A stretch of DNA of 64,000 nucleotides from CAMYOC01 sp963704875 (GTDB lineage Bacteria > Pseudomonadota > Gammaproteobacteria > Steroidobacterales > XN24): contig CAVPIA010000005.1 of NCBI GenBank assembly GCA_963704875.1, positions 1 through 64,000 of the forward strand, in the 5' to 3' direction. Below the pieces are notes generated by a model that had not been told where the DNA came from, did not search any database, and worked only from the letters and a program-made list of their open reading frames with translations. This document shows positions 45,698 to 54,450 of this stretch, one piece after another. Positions within the stretch are counted from its first letter, which is position 1; each line of letters starts with the position of its first letter. The translations under genes were made by a program, and so were the position numbers.

Positions 45698-46222
45698 ATG
45701 GCGAACGAGTACGGTGGCTCTGGCAGGGAATCCAAACTCACCTCCCTGAAGCCGATGGATGCGGCGGCGCTGGCGCATTATGAACAGCATTCGCTGCCGA
45801 ATTATGCGAAGCAGAAAGTCGTGTCCGGCGAGTGGCAGGAAGAGACTGCGCTGGAGCGTGCCAGGGAAGCGTTCGCGGAGCTATTGCCGCAGGGTCTGGA
45901 CACGCCGGGAAATCATCTGTTCGAGATCATCGACGAGTGGGGCGAGACGTCGGTGGGCGTACTCTGGTTCGCGGTGCGCGAGCGGGCGGGCGCAAAAGCT
46001 GCCTATATCATCGATATTTTCGTCGACCGTGCGCATCAAAACAAAGGGCATGCGTCGAGGGCGCTGCGCGCGCTGGAGGTGATGGTCCGCGAGATGGGGC
46101 TTACCGGAATCGGGCTCAATGTATTCGGGCAAAACGAGGGGGCATACCGGCTGTATGAGCGTCTGGGCTATTTGCCGACCAATACGCTGATGTTCAAGGA
46201 CGTCGAAACCGGCGATGCGTAG
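45698..46222 (+). CDS. GNAT family N-acetyltransferase
   Basis: 174 residues, start supported by an AGAGG site. The acetyl-CoA motif region reads YIIDIFVDRAHQNKGHASRA (motif A, with the Q-x-x-G-x-A variant), followed by LNVFGQNEGAYRLYERLGY, the typical GNAT C-terminal helix-strand ending. It should transfer acetyl from acetyl-CoA to an amine on a protein or small molecule in the cytoplasm. Substrate unknown. Confidence 0.92.
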   Translation: MANEYGGSGRESKLTSLKPMDAAALAHYEQHSLPNYAKQKVVSGEWQEETALERAREAFAELLPQGLDTPGNHLFEIIDEWGETSVGVLWFAVRERAGAKAAYIIDIFVDRAHQNKGHASRALRALEVMVREMGLTGIGLNVFGQNEGAYRLYERLGYLPTNTLMFKDVETGDA

Positions 46223-46392
46223 AACCCTGCGCAGCACCCGGGTCGCCTGACGGACACGCAAAAAATGAATGGCGCATCCGAATCATCGGCCCGAGGGTCA
46301 TCGGCCCGGGAGTCACCTGATCGTCTCTGAAAAGCTTGCCTGAAGTTGCCGGCCGGACCTGCGGCGCCTCTAAAAGGCTGCCCGATGCCGGC

Positions 46393-47604
46393 TTAAGTCA
46401 GCATCTTCCCGATCAGCCCCTCGCAGGTGCGTTGATCCATGTAGCGTGGCACGGCATAGGTGTAGTGCGCTTCTTTCAGCGCGCTGGCTGCAATCGCCGG
46501 GATATCGGATTTCTTCAACGCATCAAGCTGCGACGGGATGCCGAAGGTCCGGTTCATGTCACGGATGTGGTCGATAAACCGGTTGGCCAGCGCCTGCGGT
46601 CGGTCCCCCTTCTTGCGCAGGCCTGCGACTTCGCCCAGCCGGGCGAGGCGTTTGATGCAGTCCGGTTTGGAGAAATCCAGCACCCAGGGCATGACAATGG
46701 CGTTCGCCAGGCCATGGGGCGTGTGATAGTAAGCGCCAAAGTTATGCGATATTGCGTGGACATAGCCGACACCGGCCCGGGTAAAGGCCAGCGCGGCGTA
46801 ATAGGACGCAAATGACATCGCCTGCCGGGCCTCGAGGTCCTTGCCGTTGGCGAACGCCGTGGGCAGGTTCTCCATAATCAATTTGGTCGCGGCCAGCGCA
46901 TAGCCGTCCGTTTCAGGCAAGGCGTTGGCCGACAGATATGCTTCGACCGCATGGGTCAGAGCATCCATTCCGGTCGCCGCTGTCACAGCGGGCGGCAAAC
47001 CCGTCATCAGTGCCCCGTCCAGTGCGGCCATGATCGGCACGAGCTTTGGATCCATAATCGGCGTTTTCTTCTTCTTTGCCGGGTCCGACACGACCGCGGC
47101 GATGGTCACTTCCGAACCTGTGCCAGCGGTCGTGGGGACTACGTACAGCGGCATCGGCGCTGAAAACACTTTGAACATGCCTTCCATACGGGATATCGGC
47201 TTGTGGTTGGTGGCGCGGGCCGCGATCACCTTGGCCGCGTCGATAGACGACCCCCCACCCACGGCAAGAATGGCCTGGCAGCGCTCACGCTTGAGCACCT
47301 TCAGCCCGGCCTCGATCTGCTCGACCGTGGGGTCCGGTTTGATCCCGTCATAAATTTGATAACGGATTCCCAGTTCCTTTAGCCGTGCCTGGATGTCGTC
47401 CAGCAGGCCGATCTTTATCAGCATGGCGTCAGTCACGACCAGCAGCTTGTGCACCCCCATCAACGCGATGGCGTCACATAGTTGCAACGAGGACCCGGGT
47501 CCGGAGAACAGTGTCGGTTTGGGAAATGGCAAGGTCTTCACCAGACCCTTCAGTGTCTTCATCAGGCCCTGGAAGCCGGTTACCTGGATGCCGAATGGGA
47601 TCAT
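46393..47604 (-). CDS. Iron-containing (group III) alcohol dehydrogenase
   Basis: 403 residues from ATG 47604, which has GAGG 8 nt upstream; the open frame beyond is not conserved-looking. NAD-binding GGGSSIDAAK, TTAGTGSEVT, then the metal-ligand region MDALTHAVEAYLS and HAISHNFGAYYHTPHG with the conserved Asp and His residues. Length and motifs match Fe-dependent alcohol dehydrogenases that interconvert alcohols and aldehydes or ketones. It is divergent from the acyl-reductase-like fusion gene, which could supply aldehyde; this link is inference. Confidence 0.92.
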   Translation of the reverse strand: MIPFGIQVTGFQGLMKTLKGLVKTLPFPKPTLFSGPGSSLQLCDAIALMGVHKLLVVTDAMLIKIGLLDDIQARLKELGIRYQIYDGIKPDPTVEQIEAGLKVLKRERCQAILAVGGGSSIDAAKVIAARATNHKPISRMEGMFKVFSAPMPLYVVPTTAGTGSEVTIAAVVSDPAKKKKTPIMDPKLVPIMAALDGALMTGLPPAVTAATGMDALTHAVEAYLSANALPETDGYALAATKLIMENLPTAFANGKDLEARQAMSFASYYAALAFTRAGVGYVHAISHNFGAYYHTPHGLANAIVMPWVLDFSKPDCIKRLARLGEVAGLRKKGDRPQALANRFIDHIRDMNRTFGIPSQLDALKKSDIPAIAASALKEAHYTYAVPRYMDQRTCEGLIGKMLT

Positions 47605-48121
47605 GCCGTTGCCTCTCGAATAGTCAGTCGTCCGACAAAGCGCCGGAGCGGACTCTAGGATAGCAAGTATAGGTAATCTGGTTCCGGTTCCGCAGCCTGT
47701 CTTCGGCGAGGACGAAGCCAGGATGGTTTCGACGCCGATATCCGCCAGCGCCGAACGCTTCGAGATAAGCGCGGCGGCTTGAAGCTGCCCGGACTGGTGC
47801 TCCAACATCGTGTCCTGGACTTGCGGGCTCAGATTCGCTGGCTTTGGCCGGCATTCGCGATATGCGCTCGTCGATCAGTCATCAAAAACGATCAGGGCAA
47901 CCACTCTGCCGGGCCGCCGAGACGGCATCCGGGTATTCTGAGCCTCCCCGGGATGTAGGATGTGTAATTCCTCATCCAGCGCGGCCCAGGAGGGGCCGTT
48001 CTCCGGTGTCAGGTTGTTTCCTGAGACGCGGCGCGGTGTAATCAGGGGATAATCCGCGGTACCGGGCGCCGGTGGGCCAGCGCCGCGAACAGCGGAAATT
48101 AACAGATCTGGAGTCTTCCCG
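47605..48121. other. Divergent intergenic region
   Basis: 517 bp separating two divergent genes. No conserved coding segment was recognised on either strand. It must contain the promoters of both the alcohol dehydrogenase and the fusion gene, but no clear -35/-10 pair was identified. Confidence 0.5.
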
Positions 48122-50413
48122 ATGAAGAAAGTCGTCAGCATTTCCCTGGGACCCGCGTCCAAGGATTACCAGTTCGAGACCCGTTTCCTTGGTCAGGACT
48201 TCCAGGTCAGGCGGATAGGAGCGGATGAGGACGAGGGCAAGGCCTGGGAGCTGTTGCGCCGCTACCAGTCCAGCGCCGATGCGATCGCGCTCGGCATGAT
48301 CCGCGACCACTATGATGTCGGTTCGCGCTGGCATGTCCACGAAGACACCGATCGGTTGCTCAATGTGGTTACGCGGGTGCCGGCGACCACCGGTGCCGAC
48401 CTGCGGCGGATGCTCCAGGTCCGCGCTGTGCGTCATGTGCAACGCAAGTTCGGACATTATTTCAACAACAACCTCGTGCTTTTTCTTTCCGGGATGGTCA
48501 ACTACGACATGGCCCAGGCCATGGGCGACTACACGCCGAACCTCAGATTTGCGGATGCCGTGCTGGATACCGGCGCCCCGGCCGTGCTGACCTCGCTTGA
48601 GCAGCTTGAGCTATACGCCCGTGGGGCGCATATCGCGTCCTCGGTGTTGCCAACCCAGCGTCTGGCGAAAATGCCCGGGCTGAGCTCGATCAAGAAAACT
48701 GTACTGACCAGGGAGTTCGCCAAATGCCATGTGATCGTCGGCACGTTTGATGACATTGCGACGTTTGGCAACGCGGATAACCTCGACGGAAAGACGCTGA
48801 TCACGTCTGCTATTGACGACGACCGGATGGAGTTCTTCAGGGAGTGCAATGTCAATCTGGTGGTTGACGTTTCGCCATTATTGTTCGAAAGGGTCGTCGG
48901 TTTGAGCACTATTCAGGCGATGATCCTGGCAGCGCTGGAGACCACCTCCGAAGAGTTGTCAGATCATGATCTGGACGAGATCGTTGAAGAACTGAAGATC
49001 GAGCCGCGCCTGCTGTACCCGACCGGCGAGTTCCGCAACATCCGTCGCTTTGCGTTCGTGGTGCATCCCTTGAGCCAGGAACACATCAAGAAGGGATTTC
49101 CGGTACCCAAGGCGACGCCGAAAATTATCATGGACCAGGTGGAAAGGGCTGCGGCGCATATGCCGCCGATGATCTACTGCAAGATGGACAACATCATCTC
49201 GCCGACCGGGGCGGAAGCCGAGGGCTGGCTGATTTCGGTCGGCGGCACCCCCAAGGAGATGCTCACACGCAGTCCCGAGTTCACCTACAAGCGTCTGCTC
49301 GGCGCCGCCAAGATGGCTGAAGGTATGGGCGCGCAGATCCTCGGGCTGGGGGCGTTCACAAAGGTGGTCGGCGATGCCGGCGTCACAGTGGCCAGACGGG
49401 CCACTATTCCGGTCACCACCGGCAACAGCTATTCTGCGTCAGGTGCATTGTGGGCGGCACACGACGCGCTGCGTCGGATGAACCTGGTCCACGTGCGCAA
49501 GAATGGCAAGGTGGCGGCAAAGACGATGGTCATCGGCGCCACCGGCTCGATTGGCTCGGTCAGCGCGCGTTTGCTCGCAATGGCCTTCGATGAGGTCTAC
49601 CTGGCGGCGCGGACCCAGAAGAAACTGGATGCGCTGAAGAAGTCGATACTGGCGGAGACGCCGGACGCCAAAGTCGTTGCGACCGCCGACTACGAACAGT
49701 ATCTCGGTGACATGGACATGATCGTCACCTCGACCAGTGGCGCAGGCAAGAAGATTCTTGATATCACCCGGGTCAAGCCCGGTTGCGTGATCACCGATGT
49801 CGCCCGCCCGCTGGATCTGCCGCCGGCTGAGGTGGCGAAGCGGCCCGATGTGCTGGTGATCGAATCCGGTGAAATCCTGCTGCCCAGCGACGTCAACATG
49901 AAGGACATCGGTCTGCCAAGAAACGTGATCTATGCGTGTCTGGCAGAGACGATCGTGCTGGCCCTCGAAGGCCGGTTCGAAGTCTTTACCATCGGGCGCG
50001 ATACGGAGTGGCAGAAGGTCAAGGAGATTTACAAGCTCGGCATCAAGCATGGAATGCGTCTGGCCGCGATATCCGGCGTCAACGGGGTGTTCAGCGATGC
50101 GGATATTGCCAATGTGGTCAAGCTGGCGAAGCAGGCGCGCAAGACCTGGAAGCCAGGGGATACCTTGTCTGCCAAGGCGGGACGAAGGACGGCCCGGAAG
50201 ACCAGTGCCGGCAAACCAGCCGCGAAGTCGGCGATAAAGAAGTCGGCGACGAAAAAGAAGGCCACCCGAAAGCCGGCCACACGCAAGGCCTCGACCAAGA
50301 GGGCGCCGGCAACAAAGAAGGCGGCAAGCAAGCGTCCAGCGAGGAAATCAAGCTCCGCCAAGCGCGTTGCCAGCAAGCCAGCGAAGAAGAAAGGCGCAGA
50401 CTCCGGCAGCTAA
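48122..50413 (+). CDS. Three-part fusion: N-terminal domain + acyl-ACP/CoA-reductase-like domain + histone-H1-like tail
   Basis: 763 residues, GGAG site 8 nt before the ATG. Residues 1 to about 335 (starting KKVVSISLGPASKDYQFETR) recall a family often labelled quinate 5-dehydrogenase-like; this is weak. Residues about 340-670 resemble long-chain acyl-ACP reductase (AAR) of cyanobacteria. GLGAFTKVV and TTGNSYSASG match the AAR GGFSSIIF and TTGN segments. GATGSIGS (about 470) is the NADPH site. IYACLAET places a Cys (606) where AAR has its catalytic Cys in FACFAES. Residues about 679-763 are an 85-residue, Lys/Ala/Arg/Ser/Pro-rich tail (repeated KKATRKPATRKAS-type units), like histone H1 or AlgP C-termini. 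Predicted activity is fatty acyl thioester to aldehyde, with the tail binding nucleic acid or polyanions; both are inference. Confidence 0.78.
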   Translation: MKKVVSISLGPASKDYQFETRFLGQDFQVRRIGADEDEGKAWELLRRYQSSADAIALGMIRDHYDVGSRWHVHEDTDRLLNVVTRVPATTGADLRRMLQVRAVRHVQRKFGHYFNNNLVLFLSGMVNYDMAQAMGDYTPNLRFADAVLDTGAPAVLTSLEQLELYARGAHIASSVLPTQRLAKMPGLSSIKKTVLTREFAKCHVIVGTFDDIATFGNADNLDGKTLITSAIDDDRMEFFRECNVNLVVDVSPLLFERVVGLSTIQAMILAALETTSEELSDHDLDEIVEELKIEPRLLYPTGEFRNIRRFAFVVHPLSQEHIKKGFPVPKATPKIIMDQVERAAAHMPPMIYCKMDNIISPTGAEAEGWLISVGGTPKEMLTRSPEFTYKRLLGAAKMAEGMGAQILGLGAFTKVVGDAGVTVARRATIPVTTGNSYSASGALWAAHDALRRMNLVHVRKNGKVAAKTMVIGATGSIGSVSARLLAMAFDEVYLAARTQKKLDALKKSILAETPDAKVVATADYEQYLGDMDMIVTSTSGAGKKILDITRVKPGCVITDVARPLDLPPAEVAKRPDVLVIESGEILLPSDVNMKDIGLPRNVIYACLAETIVLALEGRFEVFTIGRDTEWQKVKEIYKLGIKHGMRLAAISGVNGVFSDADIANVVKLAKQARKTWKPGDTLSAKAGRRTARKTSAGKPAAKSAIKKSATKKKATRKPATRKASTKRAPATKKAASKRPARKSSSAKRVASKPAKKKGADSGS

Positions 50414-50490
50414 TCTGCGGCGCTCAGGCTGAGGCGAACAGCGCTGTCCAGGCTGGCCAGTCGAGGCTCTCCGCCGGTCGAGGATGTCCG

Positions 50491-50814
50491 TTACATTGGC
50501 TCAAAGCTGATACTGGTTAATCTGCCCAGCGTGAATAGCGCGCGCATGCGGCGTTTGCCGCCTTCGCTGACCACGGTGCAGGGCCCGTGTCCGGGCGTCG
50601 AACACTGATAGTTCCATTCGACGAGTTGGTCATTGGGTTTGAGCGCGTTTTCGCTGATCGGGTCGCCGGCGATCGCACGCACTTCGTCGTAAGTCATGCC
50701 GTCGTAAATCTTTTGACCGTTCACCTTGTAGTTGGATACGACAAAAGCATTCGCCGAGACAGCAAGCGAAAGCAGCAAGGAGCCAATAACGACGCGCAGA
50801 CTCGGATATCTCAT
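50491..50814 (-). CDS. Small exported protein, BamE/DUF2845-like
   Basis: 107 residues with a GGAG site and a signal peptide (about 1-23, ending ANA). The mature part opens VVSNYKVNGQKIYDGMTYDEVRAIAGDP, split here for length at the IYDGMTYDEV turn. The G-M-T-x-x-E-V-x-x-I-x-G-x-P pattern is that of SmpA/OmlA (BamE)-like and DUF2845 domains. A Cys pair (QCSTPGHGPC) may form a disulphide. It is periplasmic; there is no lipobox, unlike BamE. Function unknown. Confidence 0.78.
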   Translation of the reverse strand: MRYPSLRVVIGSLLLSLAVSANAFVVSNYKVNGQKIYDGMTYDEVRAIAGDPISENALKPNDQLVEWNYQCSTPGHGPCTVVSEGGKRRMRALFTLGRLTSISFEPM

Positions 50815-51008
50815 GCTGGCATTCTCCAGATGCGGTGTAATGGATCTAAAGCCGATATGCGGCCCGTGTAGTCTATAACCGACCCGCTGATGGATGCAGC
50901 CTTGTTATTGTTGGCGGACTGGGGCTTCGTCTGGCCGGAGCGTCTGGGTTATGCTCGGCAACCCGCACAGATGGCGCTCAGACAGATGACCTACAGGTAC
51001 CAGCAGAC

Positions 51009-53651
51009 ATGAAGAACCACAGATTGCCGTGGCTAGTATTGGCCGCGTGCATCGGGATGGCCGCCCACGCGGCGGAACCCGCCGCAGGACCCGCTGAAGA
51101 TGAGGGCGCGACACAGGGAGTGCCTGCAGGCCTCAGCCCGGGAGAGTATCCGCGCAAGCGCGAGATCGAGGGCGCGACCATGGTCGTGCACGCACCGCAG
51201 ATTCGTTCCTGGACTGACTTTGTCCAGTTCGAGTCCCTGGTCGCCATAGAAGCTTATCCCGGACGGGAGCGAGGATCGCTTCCTTGGTACCGCGACTCTG
51301 TCGGGGAATACCGAGGTCGATTTGGACAAGCGCATCGTCGTGGTGACGCAACCGAAGGTCGATAAGGTGACGTTCAGCGATCCCGGCGCGGCTGACCTAT
51401 GGTCCGACAAGGTCAAAGCCGCGGTGCTGCGCTCGCGTATCGACGTACCGGTGGATCTGTTCCTGTCCTATCTGGCTGACAACGTACTTGAGACGCCGAC
51501 ACCGGCCGGGTTCAACACCGAACCGCCACCGATCTATGTGCGTGATACCCCTGCGATCCTTGTGATGGTCGAGGGCGATCCGATTACCGCAGATATTCCG
51601 GGCGCCTCGTTGCAGATCGTCCCGAATGCCTCGTTTCCAGTGGTCAAGGACCCTCTCGGCGGGAAATATTATCTGCTCAATGGCAAGCAATGGCTGGTTG
51701 CGCCGGCGCTGGAGGGCCCCTGGTCAAAGACCGCCGATCTGCCGATGTCGTTTAGCCAGATTCCAGCGGATTCGGGTTTCGACACGATACGCAAGGCCCT
51801 GCCACCGACCTCGAGCGACCAGCCGACGCCGCAAGTGATCGTGACTCACAATCCGTCGGAATTGATCGTGACCAGCGGCAAGCCCGAACTTGCCGCGATC
51901 AGCGGCGTCGATGGTCTGAGCTTTGTGAAGAACACCTCCAGCCCCTTGTTCAAACTGGACGGAGACTGGTATTTCCTCGCTTCGGGTCGATGGTTTACCA
52001 GCACCCACCTGGATCAGGGCCCGTGGACATTCGTGTCCAAACTACCGGCTGCATTTGCCAGCATTCCTGCCGACAGCGCTGAGGCCTACATCCTCTCATC
52101 GGTCTCCGGCACACCGCAGGCACGATTGGCCCTGCTCGAAGCGACACTGCCAAAAACCACCACCGCGGACAGCGGCGCCGCGCCTGATGCGCAGGTAACC
52201 TACGCCGGCGATGCGAGCTTCGAGAAGATCAAGGGCACGGATATCTCGCGGGCCACCAACACCGATTTTGACGTGTTGTCCTACCAGAACCTGAATTATC
52301 TTTGTTACCAGGGTGTCTGGTATTCGGGTACCAGCCCGACCGGTCCGTGGAGGGCGACGGCCGATGTGCCTTCGGCGGTGTACCAGATTCCGCCGGATTC
52401 GCCTGCTTATCCCTGCACCTATATAAAAGTGGAAAGCAGCAGCGATGAGGTCATTGTCTACTCTTCGACGCCCGCCTATTGGGACAACGTTTATCTGGCC
52501 TACGGCATCCCGGTCTACGGCACCGGCTGGTATTACCCGCCGTACATCTATGGCCCCTATTACTATCCGTATTCGGGGACCTATGGATACGGGAGCTGGT
52601 ATAACCCGGCCACGGGCACCTATGGCTCGCGCTCGGTCTGGTACGGCCCGTATGGTGGTTACACCTACGCCAACGCGTATAACCCGGCTACCGGTGGCTA
52701 TCGATACTCGGAGGCGTCCTGGGACGGTGACGGCTGGAAGAGCGACAGCCAGACCTACAACCCGCGGACCGGGGTCTCGACGGACACCACGCGGAATTAC
52801 AACGCCGATAAGCAGCGCTACACTCAGGATCGCACGTTTCAGAAGGGCGATCAGTCGGCGAATGTGCAGCGTACGCGCGACTATGACGGCAACTGGTCCA
52901 GCGTAGACGCCGAAGGCAGTCGCGGGGGCTCATTCAACACCAAACGCGAGTATGACAACGGTACGATGACTGGTTCCGGTTCGGTGCAGACGGCGGACGG
53001 ACGCCAGGCGGATTTCAACAGTCAGGTGTCTGACGGCCAGGGCAACGGTGAATGTGTCCGGCTCCGAGGGTGGTTCGGCCAGTGTCAGCCGCCAGGTCGG
53101 GGCCGATGGCGTTACCGGCCAGGGTGAGTTCAGCAAGGACGGCCAGACCGTGTCCACCAGCACCCAACGCAGCGGCGGCACCTCACGGACGGAGATGGAG
53201 TCCTCGGCCGGCGGGTCTGCGGTCTCGGTTTCGAACGGGACGGGCAGGACATCGGTAGGGCAGAGCGCGAGCGGCGACCTTTACGCGGGCCACAACGGCA
53301 ATGTTTACCGGCGCACTGACGACGGCTGGGAACAGCACACCGGCAGCGGTTGGCAGCAGACCGATGGCATGGGCGGGCAACGCCAGGGCGAGGCCGGCGG
53401 ACAGCGTGATCTGGGCAGCATCGGCGGTGGCATGAGCGGGCAGGGCGGCAGGGGGCATGGGCGCGTCGAGTCTGGACCGCGACTTCAGCGCGCGTCAGCA
53501 GGGATTCCAGGGCTTCAACCAGCGCAGTTCGTTCGGTAATGCCGGCGGCATGCGTGGCGGTTTCGGCGGCGCCGGTGGTGGTTTCCGCCAGATGGGAGGA
53601 TTTGGCGGGCGCGGCGGCGGCTTTGGTGGCCGGGGCGGCGGTCGACGCTAG
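51009..53651 (+). pseudogene. Exported Tyr/Gly-rich surface protein, interrupted by three one-base insertions
   Basis: Three frames join into one product of about 880 residues when one base is removed at each of three sites: CCC 51258-51260, GG 53047-53048 and GGGGG 53451-53455. The order is a signal peptide (51009 start, ending AAHAAE), a region of repeated W-Y/F plus GPW units (WYSGTSPTGPWRATADVP and similar, about three times), a Tyr/Pro/Gly-rich segment (YYPPYIYGPYYYP) and a Ser/Gly repeat region. It ends in a Gly-rich tail with GGFGGRGG. Similar proteins are annotated as carbohydrate-binding or autotransporter-like but have no established function. The largest intact frame is 51322-53127. 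Confidence 0.75.
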
Positions 53652-53724
53652 ATTGCACCAGGGCAGTCAGTTGGTTCCGTTGTGATCAGCAAGCGGGCGC
53701 CGCCTGTGTTACAGGAGAAAAAAT

Positions 53725-54150
53725 ATGTCTGAACCGGTCTTTGCCAACGGCAGCTGTCGCTGCGGCGCGACCCGTTATGTGATCCGCGGCGAGCCGGTCC
53801 TGATGGCGCAGTGCCACTGTGTGGACTGCCAGAAGGCGTCGGGCACCGGCCACATGTCGCTGGCCTTCTTCAAAGAGCAGGACGTGGAAATCGCCGGTGA
53901 GCCTGTTGCCTACGCGGTCAATACCGATAGCGGCAATCAGAAGATCTTCCATTTCTGCCCGACCTGCGGCAGCAGGCTGCATGGCAGAAACACCGGCCGG
54001 CCGGGCATCACGGTGATCCCGGTAGGTTGTCTGGATGACACAAGCTGGTTCAGGCCGCAATCGGTGGTATACACGAAATACCGCCAAAAATGGGACATCA
54101 CCAGCGAAAAGGTGCCGAACTTCGAGGAAATGCCACCACCCCGAAAATAG
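53725..54150 (+). CDS. GFA family zinc-binding protein
   Basis: 141 residues, AGGAG site 8 nt before the ATG. Cys pairs arranged GSCRCGATRY, CHCVDCQKASG and FCPTCGSRL match the glutathione-dependent formaldehyde-activating (GFA) fold with its two zinc sites. Most members have no shown activity on formaldehyde, so a general zinc-dependent or glutathione-adduct role is all that can be said. Cytoplasmic. Confidence 0.93.
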   Translation: MSEPVFANGSCRCGATRYVIRGEPVLMAQCHCVDCQKASGTGHMSLAFFKEQDVEIAGEPVAYAVNTDSGNQKIFHFCPTCGSRLHGRNTGRPGITVIPVGCLDDTSWFRPQSVVYTKYRQKWDITSEKVPNFEEMPPPRK

Positions 54151-54259
54151 CTTCAAGACGTATTCCAGGCCGCGGCAAGCACCTCGGCCCCCCCCTCCCG
54201 GCGTGAACCATCTGGCCGGCCATAGTCCGGCAACGCAAGCGGGTGCCGGCACCGGGTCC

Positions 54260-54295
54260 GGTGTTGGCCGCGGTATTGGCCGCGGTATTGGCCCA
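54260..54295. repeat. Tandem repeat, 12 bp x 3
   Basis: GGTATTGGCCGC three times (first with G for A, last ending CA). It lies in the 300-bp gap 54151-54450 before the coiled-coil gene, where no gene is recognised. Confidence 0.85.
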
Positions 54296-54450
54296 AGTGT
54301 CGGCCTCAGCATCTTCCCCGAATGTGCATGTGCCGCTTGGCGAAACTGTGACCGTGATCCTGTTGCCAGCCCCGCTCCTGCCTGTACTTTTTGCCATACA
54401 TTCCTGTCAATCTGTTTGACATAATCAGGCAACCGCTACGAGGACGCTCC

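Noticed and set aside
42917..46222. TIR + small protein + GNAT as an antiphage system
   Set aside because: No nuclease, cyclase, phage-sensor or other defence gene is nearby, and the TIR protein has the layout of an envelope TPR sensor; only proximity supports the idea.
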